Origin: Chloroflexota bacterium
GTDB lineage: Bacteria > Chloroflexota > Anaerolineae > J102
Direction: 5' to 3'
Assembly: GCA_003353825.1 (NCBI GenBank)
Contig: PIVW01000324.1
Span: forward strand, 1-6,707
Length of the DNA stretch: 6,707 nucleotides
In this document: positions 1 to 6,666 of the stretch, piece after piece
Numbering within the stretch: position 1 is the first letter of the stretch
Layout of the letters: each line of letters begins with the position of its first letter
Program-made: the position numbers and the translations under genes
Notes under the pieces: model-generated
Told to the model about the DNA's origin: nothing
What the model saw: the letters and a program-made list of their open reading frames with translations, nothing else
Database searches by the model: none

Positions 1-221
1 TTGGCACGGAACGCGCGCTCCTGATTCTGGAAGACGTCGAACGCATCCTGATCCTGGCGTGGTGCTGTCACGTAGAGATGGATGAGTTGGAACATGGTTT
101 CGAGGTCCTCAGGCGATGCGGCCCCACGGAAACCCTCATTCAACTCGGAGATATTCAGAGGCGGCCAGGGCAATGGACTTCTCGTTGGCTTCTGCCAGGG
201 GGTTATTGAGGTCGAAATGGC
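1..221 (-). pseudogene. M16 (insulinase/PqqL-type) zinc peptidase fragment, runs off left edge
   Basis: Read on the minus strand, the frame open from 221 down to base 1 gives ISELNEGFRGAASPEDLETM, then FQLIHLYVTAPRQDQDAF. This matches, from memory, the conserved segment of M16 zinc peptidases (PqqL-like), usually of the form YISELxEGLxGSASPEDLETxFQLIxLYFTAPR. That segment lies well inside such proteins, far from the N-terminal HxxEH zinc site, so everything upstream should be present but is not. The frame meets a TAG at 222-224, and the residues between that stop and about 155 do not look like M16 sequence. There is no credible start codon or ribosome binding site. I therefore call it a decapitated fragment; whether the C-terminal part continues intact beyond the window cannot be seen. 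The family call is fairly firm, the pseudogene call moderately so. Confidence 0.6.
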
Positions 222-285
222 CTAATTGATTGTATCCCTGCGGCAGGGGCACTCACAATTGTGCGCTGCTAGCGAAAGAGGATGC

Positions 286-305
286 TATGGGGATGCAATC
301 CCATA
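286..305. repeat. Imperfect inverted repeat upstream of the small ORF at 351
   Basis: TATGGGGAT (286-294) and ATCCCATA (298-305) are complementary apart from one extra G and are separated by GCA, so the transcript could form a short hairpin about 45 bases before the start codon at 351. A second, fully palindromic decamer, CACAATTGTG, lies at 254-263, and a 5-bp stem (CCCTG/CAGGG) at 236-248. They could be operator sites, leader structure or the worn end of a mobile element. Nothing in the sequence decides between these. Confidence 0.3.
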
Positions 306-350
306 CCACGCAACCAGGCATGCAATGCGCGAAACCGAAGGGAGAGTCAA

Positions 351-602
351 ATGATGGCAGCGCCGAAACAGAAAGATATCGTCCACCCAAATGAGAGCAA
401 TACGTCCCATACTAGTCAGTACGAGGAAGTGCTGGCAGAGCTAGATGAACTGCGAAAGAATGCACGCATTCTGATACCGCCAGAAGAATTGGAGGCGCTG
501 GAAAGGGAGATACGAGAACTGACAGATCGTTTGGCTAGTCTGTTATTAGAACAGAAGCTCCAGACCTCCCTGGATTCAGCAGAGTTGGAACAAAGGGAAT
601 AA
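351..602 (+). CDS. Small acidic coiled-coil protein, possibly the N-terminal part of a broken transposase-like gene
   Basis: The ATG at 351 is chosen because GGGAG sits a few bases upstream. An in-frame ATG at 282 would add 23 residues but has no Shine-Dalgarno sequence and lies just ahead of an inverted repeat. The product is 83 residues: a polar head of about 25 residues, then a strongly helical, Glu/Leu-rich stretch (YEEVLAELDELRK and LEALEREIRELTDRLASLLL) with heptad character, so a coiled coil or helical dimer is likely. There is no signal peptide or membrane segment. The next ORF begins five bases after the stop in the -1 frame, and that frame is open back across the junction. Reading through would join ELEQRE to IKLVKDSPKRL, which resembles, from memory only, the N-terminal region of multicopy transposases in Chloroflexota and cyanobacteria. 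It could equally be a genuine small hypothetical protein. Confidence 0.45.
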   Translation: MMAAPKQKDIVHPNESNTSHTSQYEEVLAELDELRKNARILIPPEELEALEREIRELTDRLASLLLEQKLQTSLDSAELEQRE

Positions 603-607
603 AACTG

Positions 608-916
608 GTGAAAGACAGTCCCAAACGTCTGACGAGCGGGGGCAGGAATAAGGGAACGATTCGCAGTTCATTGGGTTCCGGTATCATGGCGCGTGTGCGG
701 TATTATCGACGCCATTATGATCGCAGTAGAAGCAAGTGGAAGCAAAAACGCCGGAAAGGACTGGCAGGACCGTATGAGGGGCTGGTTCTATTGGGAATCC
801 ATGAGCGCAGCACGCCCTTGTTGAGTTCCGAGGGAGGATGGAATCTAAAAACCTTTCCGTCGCAATTTGTTGACCAATCCGCCACTGGCCTGCATTGCCG
901 GAAAGTAACCATTTAG
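608..916 (+). CDS. Small basic hypothetical protein, possible truncated transposase segment
   Basis: This ORF starts at GTG 608, five bases after the preceding stop; AAAGGG at 592-597 could serve as a weak ribosome binding site. The 102-residue product is very basic in its first half (YYRRHYDRSRSKWKQKRRKG), followed by GPYEGLVLLGIHERSTPLLS and a C-terminus with no recognisable motif. The Arg/Lys-rich segment followed by a YxGLVLLGIHxRxTP-like string recalls the N-terminal part of certain DDE-type transposases, where it precedes the catalytic domain. No catalytic domain follows here, and the sequence after about residue 75 looks unrelated. Two readings are possible: an independent small nucleic-acid-binding protein translated with its neighbour, or the residue of a transposase that lost its frame at about 600 and its C-terminus after about 830. 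I lean slightly to the second. I do not recognise a family with confidence. Confidence 0.4.
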   Translation: MKDSPKRLTSGGRNKGTIRSSLGSGIMARVRYYRRHYDRSRSKWKQKRRKGLAGPYEGLVLLGIHERSTPLLSSEGGWNLKTFPSQFVDQSATGLHCRKVTI

Positions 917-959
917 ATACAATCGGTCTATATGGGCGAATACCCCAACACGATCTGGA

Positions 960-1298
960 TTGCGTTCGCTACGAGTTCATGCAACTTTAGGTACAGGTTG
1001 GCGAAGTAGTTCCTTCTTGGTTGATGGTGATACTACTTACCGAGTTCGTACGTTTGTAATTGGTACCGGTAGTAATCAAGTCTTTTTGACAGTACGATGG
1101 TTTAGTAATGCTGACGGAACAGGATTTATTAGCGAAGATAATAGTATAATAGATTCAACTTATTCTAACTGGACACAGATAACTGGAGATTACATAGCTC
1201 CAGCCGCCGCCCAAAGTACAGATGTAATGTTTAGAGTTCCTGCGGCAACAACAGCCGATATTTATGCCGATGAATTTTCGGTACGTGAGGTAAGATAG
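960..1298 (+). pseudogene. Orphan C-terminal beta-sandwich module of a secreted or surface protein
   Basis: The frame is open from 909 and ends at TAG 1296-1298. The only formal start is TTG 960, and no Shine-Dalgarno sequence precedes it, so it probably has no proper beginning. The roughly 110 residues alternate hydrophobic and polar positions as in beta-strands. Segments such as YRVRTFVIGTGSNQVFLTVR, WTQITGDYIAPAAAQSTDVM and the ending ADIYADEFSVREV resemble carbohydrate-binding-module or discoidin-like jelly rolls (CBM4/9 type), in which the last strand carries a D(E/D)FSV-like ending. Such modules usually sit at the C-terminus of large glycosidases, adhesins or phage receptor-binding proteins. 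The DNA is visibly richer in A+T than the kinase and mosaic genes, which suggests a separate origin. A short genuine protein cannot be excluded. Confidence 0.4.
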
Positions 1299-1591
1299 AT
1301 TTCATAGCAAAATGTAAAACAGAGTCTCACCGTTGAAACACTGATTCGTTTGGCATTGTCATTCACACTGTTTGGCCGAAACGAAAATCAAGGCCGACTA
1401 TTTGATTAGTGCGGGCTACTTGCTCACCCCCTCATTTCCGCCCCCAATCATCGGCGCGTAGTCGGTGATACACCTTCAGGAATCAATCAAGATTTGCCCT
1501 CTTTGGCCGACGTTGTGTATAAACTAGATGCGCTTGATTCATAGGATTCGTCATGTAGCGTGGCCCACCGCTCACTAACAATTGCAAAACC
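1299..1591. other. Non-coding gap before the kinase gene
   Basis: I see no convincing gene in these 293 bases. Short open stretches on both strands have no recognisable product and no ribosome binding site. TTTGGCCGA occurs twice (1371-1379 and 1502-1510), the second copy just upstream of the candidate -10 box; this could be chance or a regulator site. The segment probably holds the promoter and leader of the kinase gene. Confidence 0.5.
1494..1523 (+). promoter_or_regulatory. Candidate promoter of the kinase gene
   Basis: TATAAA at 1518-1523 is a good -10 box. TTGCCC at 1494-1499, 18 bases upstream, is a partial -35 box with four of six consensus bases. Transcription would begin near 1530 and leave a leader of about 60 bases before GTG 1592. 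This is consensus matching only; the -35 half is weak. Confidence 0.3.
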
Positions 1592-3742
1592 GTGCCCCTA
1601 CAACCTGAACAAAGCATCCTCAACGGCAAATACCCCATCCTCAGCCTGATTGGCGAGGGGGGGATGGCGCGTGTGTGGCTGGCCGAGGAACCGGGATTCG
1701 GCCGTCGCCAGGTGGCGATCAAGGAGCCGAAAGGTGGGATTATCTCCGCTGATCGGGATGAGATATTAAAGCGTTACGAGCGAGAGATCGAGGTGGGGGC
1801 GGCGCTGCGCAAGGCGAAGGCCCCCAATGTGGTGGAGGCGATTACGGCCGAGCCCTATGAGGACACCCGCCTGTTGGTGCTGGAATATATGCCGGGTGGC
1901 GATCTGGCTAAACTGATTAAGCAACACCCCAAGGGCCTGCCCATCGATCTGGCGGTCTCAATCACTCAGGACTTGCTCAAGGCCCTGGCTGCCGTCCACG
2001 CCCACACCCTGGATATCGTCCATTGCGACATCAAGCCCTCCAACATCCTCTTCGACGCCAAGCCTTTGCAAGGGGGCCGGGCGCATCTGGCTGATTTTGG
2101 CCTGGCGCAGGTGGCGAGGACCAGTCAGGATTTGACGAAAATGTTGGGGAGTGGCTTTGGCACACCTGCATACACCGCCCCTGAACTGGCACAGGGCATA
2201 ACTTATATGACGCCGGCTACCGATATCTACGCGCTGGGCTGTGTGCTGTTTGAGATGCTAACCGGACAGAAGTACAAGCGCTACGAGCCGGGCACGAGAG
2301 CGAGCAGTTTGCGGGCCGACGTGCCTGACTGGCTGGACGATCTGGTCGCTCGAGCGCTGCCTGAGAACCAGTGGGAGCGGTGGCAGAGTAGTGAAGATAT
2401 GAAACGGGCGTTACAGGCGGGAGCAACAGGTGGTGATGGACAGAAAATGGACACTACCACCCCTCCCCTCCCCGCACAAAAAAAGAACAGGCGATGGGCT
2501 ATCATCATCGCCCTCTTGTTATTGGGCTTCACAGGTGGGGCATGGATTGTGAATACAGTGTTGCGAGCAGCAGAGCCGGAAGTCATCTCCACAACTCCGA
2601 CACGAGATGACTCATCACTTCTGAAACCAACCGACACGCTTATTTCACCGACCACTACACCTGTAGCGCCAACCGCTACTCCGATTCCTACCACCGACAC
2701 ACCTTTGCCGCCAACGAAGACGCCAATCCCGCCTACAGATACGCCTGTTCCTGCAACCGGTACTGCGATTCCGCCAACTAGCACAGCAGTACCTCCTACA
2801 AAAACGCCAATCCCCGCCACCAATACACCAGTTCCACCAACAAACACACCGATCCCCGCCACCAATACACCAGTACCTCCAACTAACACACCAATTCCAC
2901 CATCTCCCACATCAACCCTCGGCATCGGCTCCTCTATGGTTTCCGACAGAGACAGCATGGAATTGGTGTACGTACCGGCAGGCGAATTCCTTATGGGCAG
3001 TATCGAAGGCGTAGGCGAAGATGATGAGCACCCTCAACACACCGTATACCTGGATGCTTATTGGATCGATAAGACTGAAGTAAACAACAGCCAATTTGCG
3101 CAGTTTGTAGATGATACCGGTTACGAAACGACAGCCGAGCAAGAGGGATGCGGATACATAAACGATGGGGAAGAATGGTCGTGTGTAGAAGGAGCTGACT
3201 GGCAACATGTGACCGGATCAGGTAGCGATCTGCAAGAATTGGAGGACCATCCTGTGGTTCTGGTGAGTTGGTATGATGCAGAAGCCTATTGCGAATGGGC
3301 AGACCGACGTTTGCCAACAGAAGCGGAATGGGAGAAAGCGGCGCGAGGGAGGGATGGGCAAGTATATCCCTGGGGAGATGAGTTCGAAGGGACACGGCTC
3401 AACTATTGTGATACGAATTGTGTGTTTTCATGGAAGGATGAAAACAGTGATGATCGCTACGGAGTCACGGCTTCTGTGGGGAGCTATCCGACCGGAGCCA
3501 GCCCCTATGGAGCGCTAGACATGGCAGGTAACGTGTGGGAATGGGTGGCCGATTGGTATGATGGCGATTACTATGGATCGTCACCTGAGCGTAATCCATC
3601 CGGTCCAGAAACCGGCCAATACCGCGTGCTGCGGGGCGGCTCGTGGTTCGACTATCAGAACGGCGTGCGCTCCGCCGACCGGTACCACTTCACCCCCGGG
3701 GCTCGTCACAACGGCCTCGGTATTCGTTGCGCCCTCTCGTAG
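1592..3742 (+). CDS. Transmembrane Ser/Thr protein kinase with extracytoplasmic FGE-sulfatase (SUMF1-type) domain
   Basis: This is a receptor-like Hanks-type kinase of 716 residues. The kinase domain spans about 14-272: glycine loop GEGGMARV (21-28), VAIK lysine 44, helix-C glutamate probably E65, catalytic loop HCDIKPSN (144-151, D146 and N151), DFG 168-170, GTPAYTAPE 190-198 and D211. All residues needed for ATP binding and phosphotransfer are present, but the usual HRD arginine is cysteine. One hydrophobic helix (about 302-324) follows a KKNRR stop signal, so the kinase should be cytoplasmic. A Thr/Pro stalk (about 330-445) leads to an FGE-sulfatase domain (about 456-716) with [25 protein letters not shown] (559-569), [20 protein letters not shown] (646-652), RGGSW and a terminal GIRCA. 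The paired active-site cysteines of true formylglycine-generating enzymes, which lie soon after GGSW, are absent (682-700), so this domain is more likely a binding or sensing module. The GTG start is the only in-frame choice after the stop at 1556 and has no clear Shine-Dalgarno sequence. The substrate is unknown. Confidence 0.93.
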   Translation: MPLQPEQSILNGKYPILSLIGEGGMARVWLAEEPGFGRRQVAIKEPKGGIISADRDEILKRYEREIEVGAALRKAKAPNVVEAITAEPYEDTRLLVLEYMPGGDLAKLIKQHPKGLPIDLAVSITQDLLKALAAVHAHTLDIVHCDIKPSNILFDAKPLQGGRAHLADFGLAQVARTSQDLTKMLGSGFGTPAYTAPELAQGITYMTPATDIYALGCVLFEMLTGQKYKRYEPGTRASSLRADVPDWLDDLVARALPENQWERWQSSEDMKRALQAGATGGDGQKMDTTTPPLPAQKKNRRWAIIIALLLLGFTGGAWIVNTVLRAAEPEVISTTPTRDDSSLLKPTDTLISPTTTPVAPTATPIPTTDTPLPPTKTPIPPTDTPVPATGTAIPPTSTAVPPTKTPIPATNTPVPPTNTPIPATNTPVPPTNTPIPPSPTSTLGIGSSMVSDRDSMELVYVPAGEFLMGSIEGVGEDDEHPQHTVYLDAYWIDKTEVNNSQFAQFVDDTGYETTAEQEGCGYINDGEEWSCVEGADWQHVTGSGSDLQELEDHPVVLVSWYDAEAYCEWADRRLPTEAEWEKAARGRDGQVYPWGDEFEGTRLNYCDTNCVFSWKDENSDDRYGVTASVGSYPTGASPYGALDMAGNVWEWVADWYDGDYYGSSPERNPSGPETGQYRVLRGGSWFDYQNGVRSADRYHFTPGARHNGLGIRCALS
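2615..2925 (+). repeat. Thr/Pro-rich stalk coding repeat, with a 42-bp tandem unit
   Basis: This segment, inside the kinase gene, encodes repeats of the form (N/D/K)TP(I/V)PPT, about seven residues (21 bases) each. The clearest higher-order unit is 42 bases: copies at 2811-2852 and 2853-2894 share their first 22 bases exactly and differ at four positions overall, each encoding two stalk repeats. The protein would be extended, possibly O-glycosylated, and would hold the FGE domain away from the membrane or through the wall. Tandem repetition makes the length prone to slippage between strains. Confidence 0.8.
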
Positions 3743-3793
3743 CTTTGCTGAAATGCTGGCTTCTGGTCTTCTGAGATTCTGACCCGGGGGATT

Positions 3794-3830
3794 CCAAAGG
3801 GGGACACCCCCTTTGGTCGCCGGAGGCGAC
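3794..3830. repeat. Two adjacent perfect hairpins between convergent genes
   Basis: CCAAAGGGGG (3794-3803) and CCCCCTTTGG (3807-3816) form a perfect 10-bp stem with an ACA loop. Sharing its last G, GTCGCC (3816-3821) and GGCGAC (3825-3830) form a perfect 6-bp stem with a GGA loop. A run of eight A follows at 3832-3839. On the plus strand no T run follows the stems, and on the minus strand the T run precedes them, so neither orientation is a textbook intrinsic terminator. They may still slow or end transcription from both convergent genes or protect the 3' ends. The layout also fits a dispersed REP-like palindromic element, which this single window cannot show. Confidence 0.6.
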
Positions 3831-3898
3831 GAAAAAAAATTATGTCAGCGGGGGGGCATTGATATTTCGACGACTTGCCTGCCGAACCAGTCTTGACG

Positions 3899-6574
3899 CT
3901 ACACTTTTTCTCCGCAATTCTCACAGAACTCACTTGGCGAGGTCAACGTTGCTTCACAATTAGGGCAGGTGCCTCGCTGAGAACGCCTGATCTCGACCGC
4001 CTCCTCGTCGCTCTGAATCCGCACTTGCCGCTGTTCCCCCCGCATGATGATCACGCCATCGCCGGTGACGGTGGGGCCGTAGTAATGCTGGTGGACCTCA
4101 GGCGGCCGGGATACAGATAATGTGATCGTGAGGATGACGGGAAGCTGGGGCGTGCAGGCGCGGTCCTGGTACTGCAAGGTCAGGTCAAGCTCGGCCGAAC
4201 CGGAGGCGGTGGGGGTTATGGGGATATCGAGCAGGCGGTGGGCGTGAGGGCTTAGCGTACCCAGTGGCATGTCACCGGCCTTTTTGACGTGGCCCGTGTA
4301 GGTGAGGACGGTATCTCGGGCCAGGTGCTCGGTCTGGTTCCGTACTAAAATCTGCACGGCGTCCGCCTTTCCCTCGGTTAGTTCGGGCCGGTTACCCTGA
4401 CCCAATGTCAGCAGCGGCGCCTTGCGGGCATTGGCGTCCTGCAAACGGCAGGACAACGCCCGTTCTACATTACCCAGCATGCGCCACTGCTCAGCCGCCG
4501 CTGCCCACCATACCGCGGCTTTTTCAGGCTTGTTGTCTCGACGGCTGGCTAACCTTTCGTAATTACTTGCTGCTTTTTCATACCAGTTGAGATTGGCAGC
4601 CAGCTTGGCCACCACATCCAGTCTGCCTGCCTTTTCGGCAGCATCCAAAGCAGCGTCGGCCATATCCGCCTGCAGCCACAGCGTCGCCGCCTCCCACCAG
4701 CGTTTCGCTTTCTCCATGCGGCGGGCAGCCTTGGGGTATTGGGTCAGGCACCAGCGGATGGCATTGAGGTTGCCTTTACTGTCCACCACAAAAAGATGCC
4801 CATCCTCGGTCAGGGCCGGCGTCACGGTGATGGGGGCGCCGCTGGGATAGACCCAAAAGGCGCCGCCCTCTTCCGTATCCAGGGCGTGGAGATAGTGGTC
4901 GTTGGAGCCTACGAAGATCCAATCACCCCAGGCCAGTGGCGATGTGGCAATGGGGCCGCGGGTGGTGTAAGGTTCGCCCACACGATCACCGGACGCAGCG
5001 TCCAGGCGGTAGACGTTGCCATCACCGGCGCCGGCGTAGATGTGATCGTGGTGAATGAGGGGCTGGCCGACCACAGGGCTATCCAGGCGGGTCGACCAGC
5101 GCTGGCGGCCGCTGTAGTCCAGCGCCCGCACTTGCCCATACAGATCGCCGACCACCACCTGCTGTCGGGATTCGTCCACCTGGGCCGGGCCCAGGATACG
5201 GCCGCCATCGTCAAATATCTGGTGGACATGACCTGAATGTAGATCGAGCAGATAGAATCGGCCCCGGCGGTCACCCACGAACACATGGTTGCGGATAGAG
5301 ACCGGTTTGGCGCGGATGCCCCACTTGCTCACCTGCCAGCGTTGCTGTACCCGGCCGCTGTTTGCATCGACCGCCACCAGTTGGCCGGCATGTTCGCGCA
5401 GATCGCGCGCATCCACGTCCAGGCTCAGGATCAGAGCGCCGTTGTACACCAGAGGGGCGCTGCTGAGTTTGCCGCCCAGGTCGAGGCGCTGTTTGAGGGC
5501 GCCGGTCTCGGGATGAATCGTATAGAGAACACCGTCGTGGCCGGGGACCCAGAGCAAACCTTCGGCCAGGGCCATGCCATCGCCAGGCGCGGTCGCCAGT
5601 TTAAGGGGGTGGGTCCAGGCTGGTTGGCCGCAGCTTCGATCAAAGGCATGGACCCGACCTGCGCGGCTGGCGACATAGACTCGTTCGCCATCGCACAACG
5701 GCGCTGTGTGCACGGCTTCGCCCAGTTGCTCACGCCACAGTTCCGGCCGCATGATGGAGGGGGCGGAGTGGCTGAGCGATTCCGCCCAATCGGCAAGCCC
5801 GGCCTGCTTCTGCCGCTGTGTGGCCTGTATGCGCTGTTCGGCCGCGGCTTCACGCTCGCTGAGGCCGGCCATCTTCTCTTTGTGCTCGACCAGATCTTGT
5901 TTGAGGGGCACATGGTCCTGCAATACGGCCAGCACCTGTTCATCCAGCAGGTGGCGCCCGCGCGCCTCGGACTCGGCCAGGGACGCTTGCAGATAGAGCG
6001 TTTCCTTCTGTTGCCGTACCTCATCCATCACGGTACAGCGCAGGTCGTAGGCATCGACGCCCAGCACTGCCAGGCCGGACCGTCCCAACAAGTCGGCATC
6101 GTCGCTTAGCCCGTGCGCGATGGCTGTGCCCAACCAGTCTCGTAAATCCGACTTTTTGTCCAGCTCGGCCAGTGAGAAGCGTTTGAAGAGCGCTTGCAGG
6201 CTGGTGCGGATCGTGCCGGCCAGCAGTATGGCCAGATACTCCTCGCTCAGTTCCTGCCGATCCCTGACCACGTCCACCACAAGGCGCACCGGATCTTGTA
6301 CGCGCAATGCCAGGTTTGCGGTCAGGTCCAGGCGCGCGCCTTCCTTGCTGTGCATGTCGTCGACATCAAAGGTGAGGCGGATATCCTGGTTGGGGAAGAG
6401 GATGGCTTCGATACGTTTCTTTTTTTGCAGGGTTCTGCTCTGCCAGGGATCGGGTGTGATCTCGCCTGGGCCTTGTACGGGTTCTTTCGTGGCGATGCTG
6501 CCGTCGATGAGGATAACGGCTGTACCGCCCGGTGGGATGGTGGTGGGGAGTGGTATACGATGGGTGAGTGGCAT
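3899..6574 (-). CDS. SPFH/band-7-like, beta-propeller, helical repeat and zinc-ribbon mosaic protein
   Basis: The product has 891 residues if it starts at ATG 6574. The next upstream ATG (6622) would add 16 residues, and neither has a clear Shine-Dalgarno sequence; I prefer 6574 because the recognisable domain begins just after it. An SPFH/band-7-like domain covers about 11-200: the IPPGGTAVILIDG strand, LTANLALRVQDPVRLV, a helical segment, GLAVLGVDAYDLRCTV, then EVRQQKETLYLQASLAESEA. A coiled coil follows (about 190-255). A PQQ/WD-like propeller of about eight blades covers 285-608, with blade ends such as AVDANSGRVQQRW, ALDYSGRQRW and RLDAASGD. A Trp/Ala-rich helical-repeat region (about 612-712), an Ig-like beta-sandwich (about 735-822) and a zinc ribbon CPNC...CENC (870-887) complete it. 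No signal peptide or membrane helix is seen, so it is probably cytoplasmic. SPFH proteins form oligomeric membrane-associated scaffolds; propellers and solenoids bind partners. No catalytic domain is visible. It converges on the kinase gene. Confidence 0.85.
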   Translation of the reverse strand: MPLTHRIPLPTTIPPGGTAVILIDGSIATKEPVQGPGEITPDPWQSRTLQKKKRIEAILFPNQDIRLTFDVDDMHSKEGARLDLTANLALRVQDPVRLVVDVVRDRQELSEEYLAILLAGTIRTSLQALFKRFSLAELDKKSDLRDWLGTAIAHGLSDDADLLGRSGLAVLGVDAYDLRCTVMDEVRQQKETLYLQASLAESEARGRHLLDEQVLAVLQDHVPLKQDLVEHKEKMAGLSEREAAAEQRIQATQRQKQAGLADWAESLSHSAPSIMRPELWREQLGEAVHTAPLCDGERVYVASRAGRVHAFDRSCGQPAWTHPLKLATAPGDGMALAEGLLWVPGHDGVLYTIHPETGALKQRLDLGGKLSSAPLVYNGALILSLDVDARDLREHAGQLVAVDANSGRVQQRWQVSKWGIRAKPVSIRNHVFVGDRRGRFYLLDLHSGHVHQIFDDGGRILGPAQVDESRQQVVVGDLYGQVRALDYSGRQRWSTRLDSPVVGQPLIHHDHIYAGAGDGNVYRLDAASGDRVGEPYTTRGPIATSPLAWGDWIFVGSNDHYLHALDTEEGGAFWVYPSGAPITVTPALTEDGHLFVVDSKGNLNAIRWCLTQYPKAARRMEKAKRWWEAATLWLQADMADAALDAAEKAGRLDVVAKLAANLNWYEKAASNYERLASRRDNKPEKAAVWWAAAAEQWRMLGNVERALSCRLQDANARKAPLLTLGQGNRPELTEGKADAVQILVRNQTEHLARDTVLTYTGHVKKAGDMPLGTLSPHAHRLLDIPITPTASGSAELDLTLQYQDRACTPQLPVILTITLSVSRPPEVHQHYYGPTVTGDGVIIMRGEQRQVRIQSDEEAVEIRRSQRGTCPNCEATLTSPSEFCENCGEKV

Positions 6575-6632
6575 GGTGAATGGTGAATTGTGGCTCTTTG
6601 GGATTTCGCGTGGCGCACCCATATGTAGTGGT

Positions 6633-6640
6633 AGTATAAT
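6633..6640. promoter_or_regulatory. Overlapping divergent -10 boxes between the mosaic gene and the right-hand gene
   Basis: On the plus strand, TATAAT (6635-6640) is a perfect -10 box about 26 bases before the ATG at 6667. On the minus strand the same bases read TATACT (6633-6638), a good -10 box for the mosaic gene. If it is used, transcription would begin near 6626, four bases before the ATG at 6622 or about 50 bases before the ATG at 6574. No strong -35 box is seen on either side. Overlapping -10 sites would make the two promoters mutually exclusive on one DNA molecule. Confidence 0.4.
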
Positions 6641-6666
6641 CAGGGAAAAGTTTTGGAGGTAATGCA

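Noticed and set aside
282..350. Earlier ATG (282) for the small coiled-coil ORF
   Set aside because: No ribosome binding site precedes it, it lies just before an inverted repeat, and the added residues look non-conserved; ATG 351 has GGGAG upstream.
1376..1461. Plus-strand stretch reading ADYLISAGYLLTPSF as a possible gene fragment
   Set aside because: It is short, without a start or recognisable family, and closed by stops on both sides.
2640..2925. Regular repeats resembling a CRISPR array
   Set aside because: The units are in frame, of 21/42 bases with no unique spacers, and encode a typical extracellular stalk inside an intact gene.
2281..2958. Minus-strand 225-residue ORF rich in Gly and Val repeats
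   Set aside because: It is the antisense reading of the Thr/Pro stalk repeat; the periodicity comes entirely from the plus-strand coding sequence.
3794..3840. Intrinsic terminator for the kinase gene
   Set aside because: The stems are followed by A8 rather than a T run on the plus strand, and on the minus strand the T run comes before the stems.
5285..6109. Plus-strand 274-residue ORF and several others opposite the mosaic gene
   Set aside because: They are GC-rich antisense shadows. The minus-strand reading contains clear SPFH and propeller motifs; the plus readings contain none and lack ribosome binding sites.
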